Shown here: positions 11,073-20,709 of the stretch, in pieces
Layout of the letters: the number at the start of each line of letters is the position of its first letter
How positions within the stretch are numbered: the stretch's first letter is position 1
Assembly (NCBI GenBank): GCA_003427395.1
Contig: BFEA01000380.1
Coordinates: 378,559-442,558 of the forward strand
Length of the DNA: 64,000 nucleotides
Direction: 5' to 3'
From: Chara braunii
Taxonomy: Eukaryota > Streptophyta > Charophyceae > Charales > Characeae
The notes under the pieces: generated by a model
The model's input: only the letters and a program-made list of their open reading frames with translations
The model's database searches: none
Told to the model about the DNA's origin: nothing
Program-made: the position numbers and the translations under genes

Positions 11073-11712
11073 TCTTTGGGTTATCCGTTAAAATTAGAGC
11101 GATGCAGGGAAGATTCGTATGGCCCCTGTGCAAGGCTGGCGNGNACAACTTCTGANATGCGGGCCAAGTTCGNGCATTAAGGTAGAGCNGCATTGNGGCC
11201 GCATTGGTCTCGAGTAGTCAAGGGAGGGGCGACCACGATCGGAAGCCTTTCAGGATATCCGCAGATTTTTTTGGCACGATACGGAGAAGATTTGCATGAC
11301 CGCCCCGCACGGATGGCACATGGAAAAACCGGAGGAGAACCCGACCGTGAATCTGGCCGGGGGCGTGCAAAAGGGCGAGGAGGTTGGGTGGTGTTGGTGG
11401 TACTATGGGGGCCACTATGGGTAGGTCCTTCGGGACATCCGTTAAAATTGGAACGATACAGAGAAGATTAGCGCGGCCCCTGCGCAAGGATGACACGCAT
11501 AGAACGAGGAAAGGGAGGGCGCACCTCCCTGAACCCGGCCAGGAAGGCGGGCCAGGTCCGCGCACTTTGCTGCCAAGGCGGGGTGGTATCGAGGTTGCTC
11601 AGGCATCGAAGGGCCGTTGGGTGTTGCTGCGGGGGAGTCCTTCGGGGCATCCGCTAATACTGGAACTGACTAGAGGAGGGCCGCGCAGCCACTGCGAGGA
11701 GGCAATATAGGC
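11073..11712 (+). repeat. Array of four U6 snRNA-derived repeats (upstream unit)
   Basis: Four segments at about 11,073-11,142, 11,246-11,327, 11,425-11,510 and 11,637-11,712 align with U6 snRNA at decreasing quality. Each begins with a CTTCGGG-like 5' stem-loop remnant and a (C)ATCCG block; three go on to a TGGAACGATAC-like stretch. Spacing is about 170-215 bases. The spacers are related to each other (GAACCCGG, GGCCAGGTCCGCG and similar), so the amplified unit is U6 plus flank. The third copy is almost full length. There is no clear upstream TATA/USE pair and no T-run terminator, so these are repeats and probably not active genes. Confidence 0.75.
11425..11510 (+). pseudogene. U6-like: Best-preserved U6 snRNA-like copy (upstream unit)
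   Basis: This copy matches U6 from its 5' GTCCTTCGGGACATCCG through the invariant ATACAGAGAAGATTAGC block (ACAGAGA box and AGC triad), then GGCCCCTGCGCAAGGATG and ACACGCATAGAACGAGG. In a spliceosomal U6 the ACAGAGA box pairs with the 5' splice site and the AGC triad binds catalytic metals with U2. Differences from the plant-type U6 I know are few (for example GCGG for ATGG after the AGC, and changes in the 3' tail). The T-rich 3' end needed for Pol III termination is missing, so I call it a pseudogene or exapted repeat. Confidence 0.75.
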
Positions 11713-12966
11713 ATCCGGGGGCGAACCCGGACGCGAATGAATGCCAGGTGCAGGCGGAAGGGAGAGGCAAGTGGCTAGGAGACTCGTCTACCGCGCACAG
11801 TCAGCGGTGTCCAAAGCGGTGGGAGAGGGGGACCGCCTATGGTCCGACACTACAAATGCGGGGCAGTGTCGACCCGTTCGGTTAGTCGGTCGGTGAGCCG
11901 GGCGGGGGCGCTGTCGGGTTAGTTGTGTGCCTTGGCGGGGTGACGGACGCTAGCGGGGTGAGAGTCAGCACGGGGGGCAACCGCGGAGCGAGACTGTGGA
12001 GGTCGGCAGGGTAGACACTGGGGGAAACAGGCGACGGGGGCAGGAACGAATCAAGGCGCGGAAACGCGCCGGGTGCATGCGAAGGAAGTGTGACCGTGCA
12101 TGGCGGGAGGAGGTGGTTATGGTGGGAGCAGGAAAACCACTAGATTGCTCGATCCTAGGCGGAATCGGGCAGAGTGAAGGGTTGAGCTAGAGTTTCGGGG
12201 TGCTGCGAGCTGAGCGGGAGAGTCAGTTTTAACTATAGAGTGTTAGTTTTGGTAGTGGAGGAGAAAGGCCCTGCATGGTGGTATTGGAACAGGCGAACAT
12301 GGCGGAAGGGAGAGTAAGCACCCTGCTCGCTCCTTGACGGAATCGAGTGAGGGAGGGGCTGAGATAGAAGTTTTGAAGCAGGCCGATCACGAATTCGAAA
12401 CCGGATTAGTAGGAAAGACAGTAGATTAGAAGCTAGTGAGAAAATGGTGTGCGAAGAAGTATCGGGAAGGCAAGAGGAACGGGGCAATGTACCTACCCAG
12501 GTTCTAGAGCAGGATTCATTCGGGTTTTATTCAGCGTGGCGATGAGCAAAGCATGTAAATGGCCACGGGGCTACATACTTACCGATATGGCTGGTGTGAT
12601 GCTCGTCCCGCCGATCGAAGTACCTTCGCCGCCCCCCGGGGCGCACGATGAGTTGTAGCGGTGTATATATTACCAAATTTTAGTCGATGACTTATTCGGT
12701 GTTGCTAAGGGCTCAGTTGTGGCCGGTGCGGAGTGCCATTTGTTGCTCGTTCTCCCGGGGCAATGTGCCAGGCCGTATAACAGCGGAGGGTTTATCTCAG
12801 TTCCCGTACCCCCGGAAGACTGTCGGGGTGACCTCGCTCTTGGCGTTTGAGGATCGTGTAACTGTTGCTCGCCTCCCGCAAGGACGCTGATCGGTCCCGA
12901 GGTGCTGTCTTGACTCCCTTGTATCTAGGAAGCTGGGATCCCAGCCAGATACAGATGTGGAAAGTC

Positions 12967-12991
12967 AAGAGGAAAGGGGGGGGATGGGGAG
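12967..12991 (+). other. Polypurine tract (upstream unit)
   Basis: Twenty-four of 25 bases are purines (AAGAGGAAA, eight G, then ATGGGGAG), directly before TGTGTC. This is the expected plus-strand primer position next to the 3' LTR and is the strongest purine run in the 5-kb tract, so I used it to set the LTR start. The boundary is not confirmed by alignment to a 5' LTR edge. Confidence 0.6.
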
Positions 12992-14459
12992 TGTGTCTGA
13001 GACGACGATGAGGCCGGGGATACGGTTATTTCCGCTATGCTGCGACGGTAGTTGTGCCCGATTTTGAAATTGCTACTGATACTAAAACTGCGTTTTGATC
13101 ATTGTTCCTGCTAGACTACTGGCTCCGTTAAGTCGCATTCCTGTTGATCTGCACCCTCTGTTACGAGCAGCTGTGCATTACGGCCCTTGCATGCTTACGT
13201 TGGTTATACACTTGCCGTGCACAGGACAGGGAACCATTATATCCGCTTGGTACTGGCATGGTACTTATTGTACGCTTGCTGTGCTCCTGCCTCCGACCCT
13301 ACACGGGTGGGGTAGCTGCTGCTATTGCTGACGGTACCGCAGGTGTTGTTGTGTGCCACGACGACTTGCTACAGTATACGGAAGGTAGTGCGTACTGGGT
13401 TGTGTGCGGGATACTGTGTTCCTTATAAGCAAGCGTCGGGCTGTAGCGTGAGACAAGTATTCGGCCTGCGGGGGAAGGCTGTCGCTGCCGCTTGGTGGAG
13501 CGGTGATGAAGAGTACTGCCACGAATTGCGGACCCGGCTGACAAAGCTGGCCATTAAGGCCTGTTACTTCAGAGGGTTGGTTCTGGGCACGTTACAGTTG
13601 CAGCTACCATATGCCAAATGCTTGCTGCCATTAGGCCCATTCTTGTTGACTGTGTGCGGAGGCTGCAGCAGGCTGCTGCCGGCGCTGGCCATCGTTGTGT
13701 GTCCCGCTGCCTGCTCTAGTTGCATTTGCTGCGGCAACGGCCATCGGACTCAGTATGGGCGAATGCGCTGTTTATTTCGAAGAGGCGACGGGCTGCGACG
13801 TGATGCAACGTGTGAAGGAAGTAAGGGATCGTTGCTGCGAGGGGGGGGGTCGTCAGGGAGCCTACGATGGGTGGTGAACGCCCGTTTGGCCTCGGGCTGA
13901 CTAGCGGCGACTACGCATTTGACCACCATTGCGGAGCCCTCAGGCGCTAAAGACATGAAGACCCTCTCGCGTGAGTTTGAGCGTACACCTCCTGAGTCTG
14001 AGAGTCTCACCCCTTTTTATCCTGTCCTTCTTGCTCTAAGTCTAGTCCTTTGGTCCTGAGAGGAAGGCGGCAGGCGGGCGTGTGGCCCATAATCCGCGCC
14101 AAGACCTTTGTGGGAGGTTGCCCCACCGATTGCGGGAGCTCTGCCGGGGCTCAGGCGGAGTCCTGGAGGCAGAGAACTAAGTGGTAAACCCTTGATTCCG
14201 TTTATAAACCGAACTATAACGCCTACCTGTACATCTCTCTACGCTTGACTGAGTGTATTATCTGGATCCTGTACTTTGATTTTGATTTCAGTGTCAGGAC
14301 TTAAGTCAGACTGAAGTAAAGGAGTGTGTGTGCAATCTCAGTTTCAATTTTGTTGATTGCCTGAAAGCAGATTCTGAACGAAGTGGGTTGCATCTGGGGG
14401 GAGGTTGGGAGGAAGGCAGTATTGTGTGCAGATTGACTGGGTCATTAAGGCTGGGAGGT

Positions 14460-14719
14460 CCCCTTAAGTTTGGGGAAGCCCAACACTTTGTTTATTTTTG
14501 GGTTGTATGGAGCCTCAGGCCGCTCTATAAGTTCAGGTAGCTTGAAGCTCTGGAGGCTGGGATGTCCCCATAAGTTTGGGGAGACCTGGTGCTGTGAATT
14601 GCATGAAGGGTCAAGACACTCTATAAGTTTAGGTGTCCTGACTGCTCTGACTTGTAAGGGTTTGACTGTGGGTGACTTTCAGGGACCCAAGGCGCTCTAT
14701 AAGTTTATGTACCTTGGGT
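14460..14719 (+). repeat. Hairpin array with constant core, LTR1 (five units)
   Basis: Units lie near 14,460, 14,515, 14,563, 14,610 and 14,686. Each holds a (TA)TAAGTTT core between arms that are complementary to each other but differ from unit to unit, for example CCCC with GGGG and ACCCAAGG with CCTTGGGT. LTR2 has the same five followed by seven more. Confidence 0.75.
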
Positions 14720-15716
14720 TGCCTCGTTTTATTTGGGGTTTCCTCGGTTTCTTTGGTTTTGAACAAGGAGGTCTGAATAGGAGAGATCAAGTCAGGGTCT
14801 CCATTTGCTTTGGGCACCGCCTCGAGGTAGATTTAGGCTTAGCTAGCTAGGAGGATTTGAGTGAGAATATGTTATGGAGTTGTATTCTCCATACGCTCAT
14901 GATCTCAGCTTGGGGATTGGCCTGTCATGTGTTACAGGTCGTCTTGATCGTTCGATTCAAGATCAAGAATGGATTCAGCTTGATCCCTGGAGGATCGTCT
15001 TCTGTTATCACTGATAACAGGTCGATTGCTGATTTGTCGGTCTTCGACTCAATTTCAATCCATTCCCCATACTCAACCTAAAAGGCTTTAGCCCTGGTGG
15101 TTTTTACTGTTTGTTAAGGGTTTCACCCGGACTTTTATTGAATGACCATTTAACAAAGGTACTGAGTATTTAATTGAGGCTGATTGGACTGGCAGTTGGG
15201 GCTTGCATGGCTAAAGCGAAGGGGTATGAGCATAGAGAATGGTTAGGGTTGACTCCGTGTAGTGCGTGTTTTGTTGCTTGATTCTTGGTGTGGTGGCAGG
15301 TATGTCCTGTGACTCAGATTTTGGATTTGGACTGCCTGCGATTCCACATACACATACATGGTTGTGAGGAGTCCCACTGTGCCTGTGAGAATTGATCGTC
15401 ATGACTCTATCCTCTTTTGCATGTATGCGTGGGTATACGTACGATGGGTATTCGAGGGGCCCAAAGGGCCGTGTTAATAACTGCGTGGAAGTTGGGGCTG
15501 AGGGACAGGGAAGACCCTCCCTTCTGCCTAATTGCGTCTTGGGGCTTTCTTAGTCGGACGTTGGTCCTGGACCGGGATTCAAGGTCCTTGTCCAGGACAT
15601 CTCAAGCCCTAGGCCCTGAAGGGGAGGGGTCTCCCCCGGCATAGAGCCTATTTACTTTGGCCGGTGGGACACTCCGCCTGAAGGGCGAAAATGTCGCGAG
15701 GGCAGAACGACGTGTC

Positions 15717-15790
15717 CTTCAGCCGTTCAATATCGTGAGGGGTAACCCCTCGCGATGAGTTCCTTCAGCCATTCAATATCGCGAGGGCGA
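15717..15790 (+). repeat. Short direct repeats with hairpin, LTR1
   Basis: CCTTCAGCC(G/A)TTCAATATCG occurs twice about 42 bases apart, with GAGGGGTAACCCCTC forming a small hairpin between the copies. The same arrangement is in LTR2 near 36,346-36,419. Confidence 0.5.
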
Positions 15791-15851
15791 AGCCGCGGTT
15801 ACCACATATGATTGGCATCAGTGGTTGGCATAGGGTTGGCCTGCGGCCGCG

Positions 15852-15914
15852 TAGTTTTATATCAGAGCCCTGCGCGCGACGCCTCGCCGCCCCAACGTCT
15901 AAAAGTTATGGGAC
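15852..15914 (+). promoter_or_regulatory. TATA-bearing module, first copy in LTR1
   Basis: TTTTATATCA is followed by GCGCGCGACGCC and, after about 20 variable bases, AAAAGTTATGGGA. The same layout recurs 600 bases downstream. TATA-like sequence in an LTR is a candidate Pol II start region, but I cannot tell which copy is used. LTR2 has it at about 36,481-36,543. Confidence 0.4.
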
Positions 15915-16450
15915 TGCCAGGCTTGCGCGTAGGCGCAGCGCTTGGGATTATTGTAGGCCGCCGACACCGCCCATAGAGGGGAAGTGTGTCCCAAGGCCAT
16001 GAGTTTTTGTTGTAAACGCCAGGAGACCATTGCCCTCTCCCGTGTTCTTGGGTTCGTGCGAGTTTTGTTGCTTTTTAGAGATTTTTATGGTTGGACGTTG
16101 TAGTCTGTGGCAGCCGTCAAAGTCAAACCCCTTGACTTTCGCCCAGGCCCCGGGGAGGACTCATCCCTAGGGCCGCGAGAGAGGACTACCACCGCAGGCA
16201 TGGGCCTGTGTACCACCCACTCTGCATAAGGGTGCAGAAGAGGGTGTGTGGTCCTCAACCACGCATGGCGGTTGTCTAGCGTCGAGAGATTAACCCTTAA
16301 GGCGCGTGTCAGCCGACACCTGGGTGTCGAATGCGACCCTCGAGATTAACGAGGACCGCGCGAGTATGGGTACTACACAGTACGCCATCACTGCGACCGC
16401 TTGCGTACGCTCGCATTGCGAGTCGACATAAATTAGCCCTGCCTCCGCAC

Positions 16451-16512
16451 GATTTTTATATCAAGTCTCGCGCGCGACGCCCATTTGATTTCCGTATCGA
16501 AAAGTTATGGGA
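16451..16512 (+). promoter_or_regulatory. TATA-bearing module, second copy in LTR1
   Basis: TTTTTATATCA, CGCGCGCGACGCC and AAAAGTTATGGGA appear in the same order and spacing as at 15,852, with a different middle part. Being nearer the LTR end it would give the shorter leader. LTR2 counterpart at about 37,080-37,141. Confidence 0.4.
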
Positions 16513-17069
16513 TGGCTACTGAGGGGCTAGGAGCGTTGTCGCGTTGTTTGTGTCGCATTGTTCGTGTGGTGTCGTTTTGTGCGTATGTGTGTGTGTGTTT
16601 TATTTTGGTGTTCGTAGAGTGGTGTGCGCGTGGTGCGTGGGATGCGTCCTAGTCGACCGGCGCCGAGCCTCGCTTGGGACTTCAGCCCCCCAAGATGTCG
16701 GTTCGCGTGCGGGTCCGATATGCGTATTAACGCGCGTACCCCCTATGCTACAGCGAATGAGAAATGCCCTCGGCTGGTCCACCTCTGCGATTGCAACCGA
16801 GTAGCTTTCGTATTGTGGACTGGTAGCTCGGCGGGGATACNCCCACCGAAGGGAGGTGACAGTTCCCGTAAGGNGGAGGTAAGTTGTGCCTCGCGTAGGC
16901 CCTATCCTGTCGTAGGGGCTCGTGAGAGGTATGGCTGGTGCACTCGGTCGGAGCGGCCTAAGGAAGCTCCTTTTGTGCGTTCGTGACGAGGTTGGTCCAA
17001 CTCCTGCGTGACACGGCCGAGAGGGTCCCGCACTGCCACGAGCGGTGCCGGACCGATGCGCTCGGCAGG

Positions 17070-17087
17070 TGGCGCCGTTGCCGGGGA
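17070..17087 (+). other. Primer-binding site complementary to tRNA-Asp 3' end
   Basis: TGGCGCCGTTGCCGGGGA lies two bases after the LTR1 end. It is complementary to the CCA-terminated 3' end of plant-type tRNA-Asp, as I know that tRNA. This fixes the LTR1 boundary and the start of the internal region. tRNA-Asp priming is also known in plant Athila-type elements. Confidence 0.85.
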
Positions 17088-17464
17088 TAACGGAAGCCTA
17101 CCTTTGTCCCTGGTGGAACGACATCCAGGTATGAGAGTAAGCAAGAAACTAGGCATATGAGCGGGAAAAGAGAAGGACTATGAGATGAATTGTATGATGA
17201 TCTATATGACAATGGGTTGGATGATTGATTGATTGACGGTCTTGCTGACAGCTGAGTGCTGTATGGGGGTGAGGAAGTCCTATGGTAAGGATAAGCGTTA
17301 TCTAGATGAGCAAAAAGGGAGGAGGAGTGCCTGCCAGGTCTAGAGTGTGGGGTGTCTAAAGTGGTAAACCCGATAGGGTCATGAAAGGTTGAGTCGCTGA
17401 GTGGGGTCCTCTGTCCCATTGTCTCTTATAACAGGGAGATTGAAGTTGAAGGAGGTTGGCCAAG
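17088..17464 (+). promoter_or_regulatory. Leader with splice-donor-like and acceptor-like sites
   Basis: The 377-base leader between the primer site and the Gag1 ATG has no long open frame. CCAG|GTATGA at 17,128/17,129 resembles a splice donor just inside the primer site, where retroviruses keep their major donor. TTGTCTCTTATAACAG ending at 17,434 resembles an acceptor shortly before the Gag1 ATG. The donor could also join to the acceptor-like site before Gag2 at 24,233. All of this is inferred from consensus only. Confidence 0.35.
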
Positions 17465-17941
17465 ATGCCAGAAGAGATGGCGGACGGTGGGAGGAAGCTT
17501 GTGACTCTCGATGACCTCATCGATGCCCTGGACAAGCGCGAGAGGGCGCCGAGCAATGTCCCGAAGGTCGAGACATTTCACTTCAAAGGGGATCGGGTAT
17601 CTGATTGGTTGGATCTGACAGAGCAGGCGCTGGTGGGACTGTCAGATGAGGTCAAGCTCCAGCCGGTCCTGAGGTATGTCTTGCACAGTCACCATCGGGA
17701 AGTAACTAAGGTTGTGGACGCCGCCGGTGGCAGTTGGGCAAAGTTTGGAGACCTAATGGGAAGGAAGTATAGGCTGGGGGACGACCTGTTGACCATGGCC
17801 GACTTGGAGGCCATGAACAAGGAAGACTTCTCTACCATTGGGGCGTTTGTGCACGAGTTCAAGAAAAGCGCGAGGAAAGTGCACGGGATTTTTGAGGAGG
17901 CGCAGTGCGCCACATTTTTGGGGCTGCTTACAGGCTCGGAG

Positions 17942-17957
17942 GCCACAAAGCCACAAA
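17942..17957 (+). other. 8-bp tandem duplication causing the Gag1 frameshift
   Basis: GCCACAAA appears twice head to tail. The upstream frame stops at 17,962 immediately afterwards, and the downstream frame carries the rest of Gag1. A simple slippage event explains the break. The other unit does not extend this far, so it cannot be compared. Confidence 0.75.
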
Positions 17958-18852
17958 GCTGACGAAGTATGGGGAAGGCAGCGAGAGGCTCACCTGGGCA
18001 ACCATTGACAAGGGAGTGGAAGAAGGGAGCCTGGACCAGGTGGAGCAGCACCAAATGAGGCTGCAAAGGCGCAAGAGGAAGGAGAGGGATGCTACTGCAT
18101 CCGGGACCCCAGGGGTGAAGAGAATAGTCACNNACGTGTTGGCGNCACTGGGGTATGATAGNGANGCAGAACTACAGAAAAGAGTGGTGGCAGTGGCCCA
18201 AGGNCGGACGTCAGGAGTAGGAGATGAGGAGGCAGGGCGCGAAGACTACGGCGGACGGGAGACGGGCTCCCAAGCCCTGACTAAGGCCCAGAGGAAGCAG
18301 CGTAATGTGCTACTGGGCGGACAGGAATCAGGGAAAGGGCAAGCTATTCAAGCCCTTGCCGCCCCACCGCCTGTCGCCGCGGCCGCCCAAGCACCCGCGC
18401 CAGCCGGATCATCGCACACGGGGCCGCCGCCATCTTGTGGACACTGGGTGCCGCATTGCCAATCTACGCCCTGACCTAGTTGTAACCACTGCGTCTCGTG
18501 TGGAGGGAGTCAGGCCCACGCGGGGCACATGGTCCCCTATTCAGGCCCATCCGCAAGTATGGGCCCCCCGAGCTACCCGGCGATTCAAAGCCAGCCCGTG
18601 GCTCAACCGCCGCCCTCCCAGCAGGCCTCGCAAGCTAGTGTGGTCGGGGGAGGAGGCCAAGGACAAGGCGGGCAGGGTAATGGGGGCCGGGGCCAAGGAG
18701 GTAGAGGAGGGGGTGGCCGGGGCCGAGGAGGAAATGGCGGAGGCCGTGGAGGAGGCTGATATGGTCAAGGGGGTCAGAACCAAGGTGGCCAAGGCAGCCA
18801 GGGAGGGGGCCAAGGGTACGGGAGACCCCGCTTCGACTGGCGGAACGCAACT

Positions 18853-18894
18853 TGTTGGCATTGTGGCGAGGTGGGCCACACCGTACGATTCTGC
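18853..18894 (+). other. CCHC zinc knuckle of Gag1
   Basis: Reads CWHCGEVGHTVRFC, an exact C-x2-C-x4-H-x4-C knuckle that binds RNA in nucleocapsid domains. The 35 residues after it resemble those after the Gag2 knuckle (both contain YDR, G, I and GG in order). Confidence 0.9.
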
Positions 18895-19677
18895 CAACAG
18901 CGGCGGGACGACGAAAAGGCAGGATTAATCTCCACCTGTATGGACGGGGATATATACGACCGGTGGGGAACGCACATTGACCCCAAGACCCCGGGAGGAA
19001 TTAGGCAGGAAGCCCTCAGGCGGGCAGCGGTCGGGCCTCCAGCAACCCCAACAATGTTTAGGATATGGCAGGAAAGGCAAGACCACGGCGTAAGAGTCGA
19101 GGAGATTGTGGATGAAAATGAGGAAGTAACTCAGCGGTTGAAGGCGGGGACTATAAAGGAGGAGCCTATAGTTGTTGAGTCTGACGATGAGGCGCAGGAA
19201 GTGGTGAGAGAGTCAGCCTCGACCATCCTGGAGAGGATGGAGGACCTGCTTGCAAAGGTCGGCAGTTATCAGGATCGATTAAGGGCAATGTGTGAAAAGG
19301 CCCGGGNNNGGGAAATGAGCCTTCNTNAGGTGATGCTCTATGGGTCCGGTCCGNANTCGTCGTCAGGACCACAAGGATGTCCAAGCGTGGCGACGGCCGG
19401 GGCAGGTCCTAGGTCAGGGATGACCTTCAGACCCCCTANGTNGCATGGAAGGGTACCTCAGGCCGCGNAGACTAGGGGCCAAAGTAAGGCCACCACCAGT
19501 CAAGGGCCTAGCCAGNCACCCAGTNGGGCGCCCCCTCNAAAGGACCCTGANCNCGAACGAAGAAAGGAAGTGGTAGAAGTTCAAGAAGAGGAAGATGAGG
19601 GTGATGACNAAGAGGACGAGAGACTCCNGCAGGAGGAGGACCGNAGGGCGGAACAGAGGGCGAAGAAGAGGGGGGCT

Positions 19678-19686
19678 TAGGGAGGG
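19678..19686 (+). promoter_or_regulatory. In-frame UAG at Gag1/protease junction (complete unit)
   Basis: TAG GGA GGG, same context and same frame relationship as at 565-573. The surrounding block is otherwise identical, including N positions, so it is not strong independent evidence of conservation. Confidence 0.4.
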
Positions 19687-20709
19687 GTGGAGCCGAGTCT
19701 GTATGATGGCGTGCCAAAAAGGAAGAAGTACGCAGTCCGGCTGGAGNAAGGCTTTGACGTAGAGNGAATGGTGGATAAGCTCCANGAGGGCCATAACGAT
19801 CTGANGAACTTAAAGGACATTTTGGCCTCAGCACCAAGGCTCCGGGGCGAGCTGAAAGGGCGGCTCTCACGAAGGTTAGTGCCCAATGTCCACCTGAGCT
19901 CAATTCTGCCCAGGNAGATANAGTGGACAGAGGCNGGCACTAGGATGGATTGGAAATGTGTGGCGTGTGGGTTGGTGGACTTGAAGGTGAGGNACCAGCN
20001 GAGCATTGCAATGGTGGACACAGNCTCGGAAATGAATATCATCNNGGNGTGGGANGCGACGATGTNAGGGTTGGAAGTTNACCATTCGGACCATGGTGTG
20101 CTGCACNACGCCAACTGCAAGNCCATTTTCTGNGGCANAGTNTCTAATNTGATGGTGGAGATTGNGAGAGTAAGGGCGCGAACGTGCTTCTTCGTCATGC
20201 CCGACGTCGACCACCCTATTNTTCTGGGGAGGNCGTTNCTNTACNGGACGGAGACCTTNGTCTTCAACAGGCATGAGGGGACGATGATCATGACTCTATC
20301 TGATCCGGCTTGCGGAAANTACGAAATCATCAAGNGNCGGAACACAGGGCCCGNAAGTGCGAGGNATNGGCTCAACCTCAGCTCCTTTACCTTCNAGGAA
20401 TCAGNGTACGCGCGGCGGAGACTCCGAGAGGAACAGGAGGGGGAAGGAGCAGGCGAGGTGCTGTCCCTGAGCCTTAANGATGTGAATAAGGCAATGGAGG
20501 TGGTGGCGGNGCACGATATGGCGGACCCGGAAGCCATAAAGGNATTGAGGGAACAGGTCCTGNAAANCCCTCAGGTGGGAGAAGTGGAGCTGGTCTATCG
20601 GCTTCCCGGGAGGAGAGGGGACCCTGCGATGGCCCAGGCCCGAACAACAAGTCGACCTTTTTTAGGGGAGGGCTTAAGCAGGGCTCCCAAAGGCGGTACA
20701 AAACCATAG
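19687..20709 (+). CDS. pro: Aspartic protease domain of pol (complete unit)
   Basis: Counterpart of 574-1,596 with the same 340 codons and almost no differences (one visible change, Ser to Gly, near the slippery site). The active-site Asp-Thr-X-Ser is at 20,017-20,028, again with N in the expected Gly codon. It should release Gag and Pol products in the particle. It is open throughout, unlike its neighbours on either side. The C-terminal part before the slippery heptamer (VNKAMEVVA, PEAIK, VGEVELVYRLPG) probably belongs to a linker between protease and RT. The 0-frame stop is TAG at 20,707-20,709. Confidence 0.75.
   Translation: MEPSLYDGVPKRKKYAVRLEXGFDVEXMVDKLXEGHNDLXNLKDILASAPRLRGELKGRLSRRLVPNVHLSSILPRXIXWTEXGTRMDWKCVACGLVDLKVRXQXSIAMVDTXSEMNIIXXWXATMXGLEVXHSDHGVLHXANCKXIFXGXXSNXMVEIXRVRARTCFFVMPDVDHPIXLGRXXXYXTETXVFNRHEGTMIMTLSDPACGXYEIIKXRNTGPXSARXXLNLSSFTFXESXYARRRLREEQEGEGAGEVLSLSLXDVNKAMEVVAXHDMADPEAIKXLREQVLXXPQVGEVELVYRLPGRRGDPAMAQARTTSRPFLGEGLSRAPKGGTKP
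20658..20664 (+). promoter_or_regulatory. Slippery heptamer T TTT TTA (complete unit)
   Basis: Same register (CCT TTT TTA in the protease frame), same -1 target frame and same distance to the 0-frame stop as at 1,545. In the short 3' hairpin one A-U pair of the upstream unit becomes G-U here, so pairing is kept. The hairpin is weak and starts close to the heptamer, so a better structure further 3' should be sought. Confidence 0.55.

Larger units (their letters stand above)
7831..12966 (+). other. 5.1-kb non-coding 3' internal tract (upstream unit)
   Basis: No long open frame with recognisable protein content lies between Gag2 and the polypurine tract. The tract is GC-rich and contains a perfect 8-bp-arm palindrome at 9,927-9,944 that recurs outside the element, and a cluster of U6 snRNA-derived repeats at 11,073-11,712. 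The remainder is matched in the downstream unit but is otherwise unexplained. Its length makes this element far larger than most gypsy elements. Confidence 0.6.
1..12991 (+). mobile_element. 5'-truncated upstream unit of the same retrotransposon (internal region)
   Basis: The window opens inside Gag1. From position 1 to the LTR1 end the sequence matches the downstream unit at an offset of 19,113 bases, which drifts to 19,121-19,123 through small indels (a 9-bp insertion near 27,238 and others). It contains the Gag1 tail, protease, RT, RNase H, integrase, Gag2 and the non-coding tract with U6-derived repeats, and shares LTR1 with the next unit. A tandem with a shared LTR is what unequal recombination between LTRs leaves. 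Identical N positions in both units mean that an assembly contribution cannot be excluded. Confidence 0.8.
12992..17067 (+). repeat. LTR1 (shared between the two units)
   Basis: It runs from TGTGTC after the polypurine tract to CGGCA two bases before the tRNA-Asp primer site, about 4.08 kb. It matches LTR2 at an offset of 19,121, and then of 20,629 after a 1,508-bp segment present only in LTR2. The first 1.3 kb looks identical to LTR2; further right I count six substitutions in the 240 bases from 15,421. It contains a short hairpin array (14,460-14,719), two copies of a TATA-bearing module (15,852 and 16,451) and short direct repeats near 15,717. Small reading frames such as 13,325-13,900 have no recognisable protein features. 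The 5' edge is less certain than the 3' edge. Confidence 0.7.
17465..19680 (+). pseudogene. gag: Gag1 with CCHC zinc knuckle (complete unit, disrupted)
   Basis: Start is the ATG of MPEEMADGG; the acceptor-like site ends 30 bases before it. The N-terminal 160 residues (VETFHFKGDRVSDWLDLTEQ onward) form an alpha-rich capsid-like region of the retrotransposon Gag type, which builds the particle shell. At 17,942-17,957 the 8-mer GCCACAAA is tandemly duplicated and shifts the frame; removing one copy would join GSEATK to LTKYGEG. The protein then runs in the new frame through a charged region, Pro/Ala and Gly/Gln/Arg-rich stretches, and a CCHC knuckle (CWHCGEVGHTVRFC, 18,853-18,894), followed by an acidic tail. 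TGA codons at 18,472 and 18,757 interrupt that frame. It ends at TAG 19,678-19,680, in frame with protease. Confidence 0.8.

Noticed and set aside
13095-13900. Cysteine-rich frames in the 5' part of the LTRs
   Set aside because: Located in LTR sequence, no Gag/Env features, mutually overlapping frames; composition artefact.
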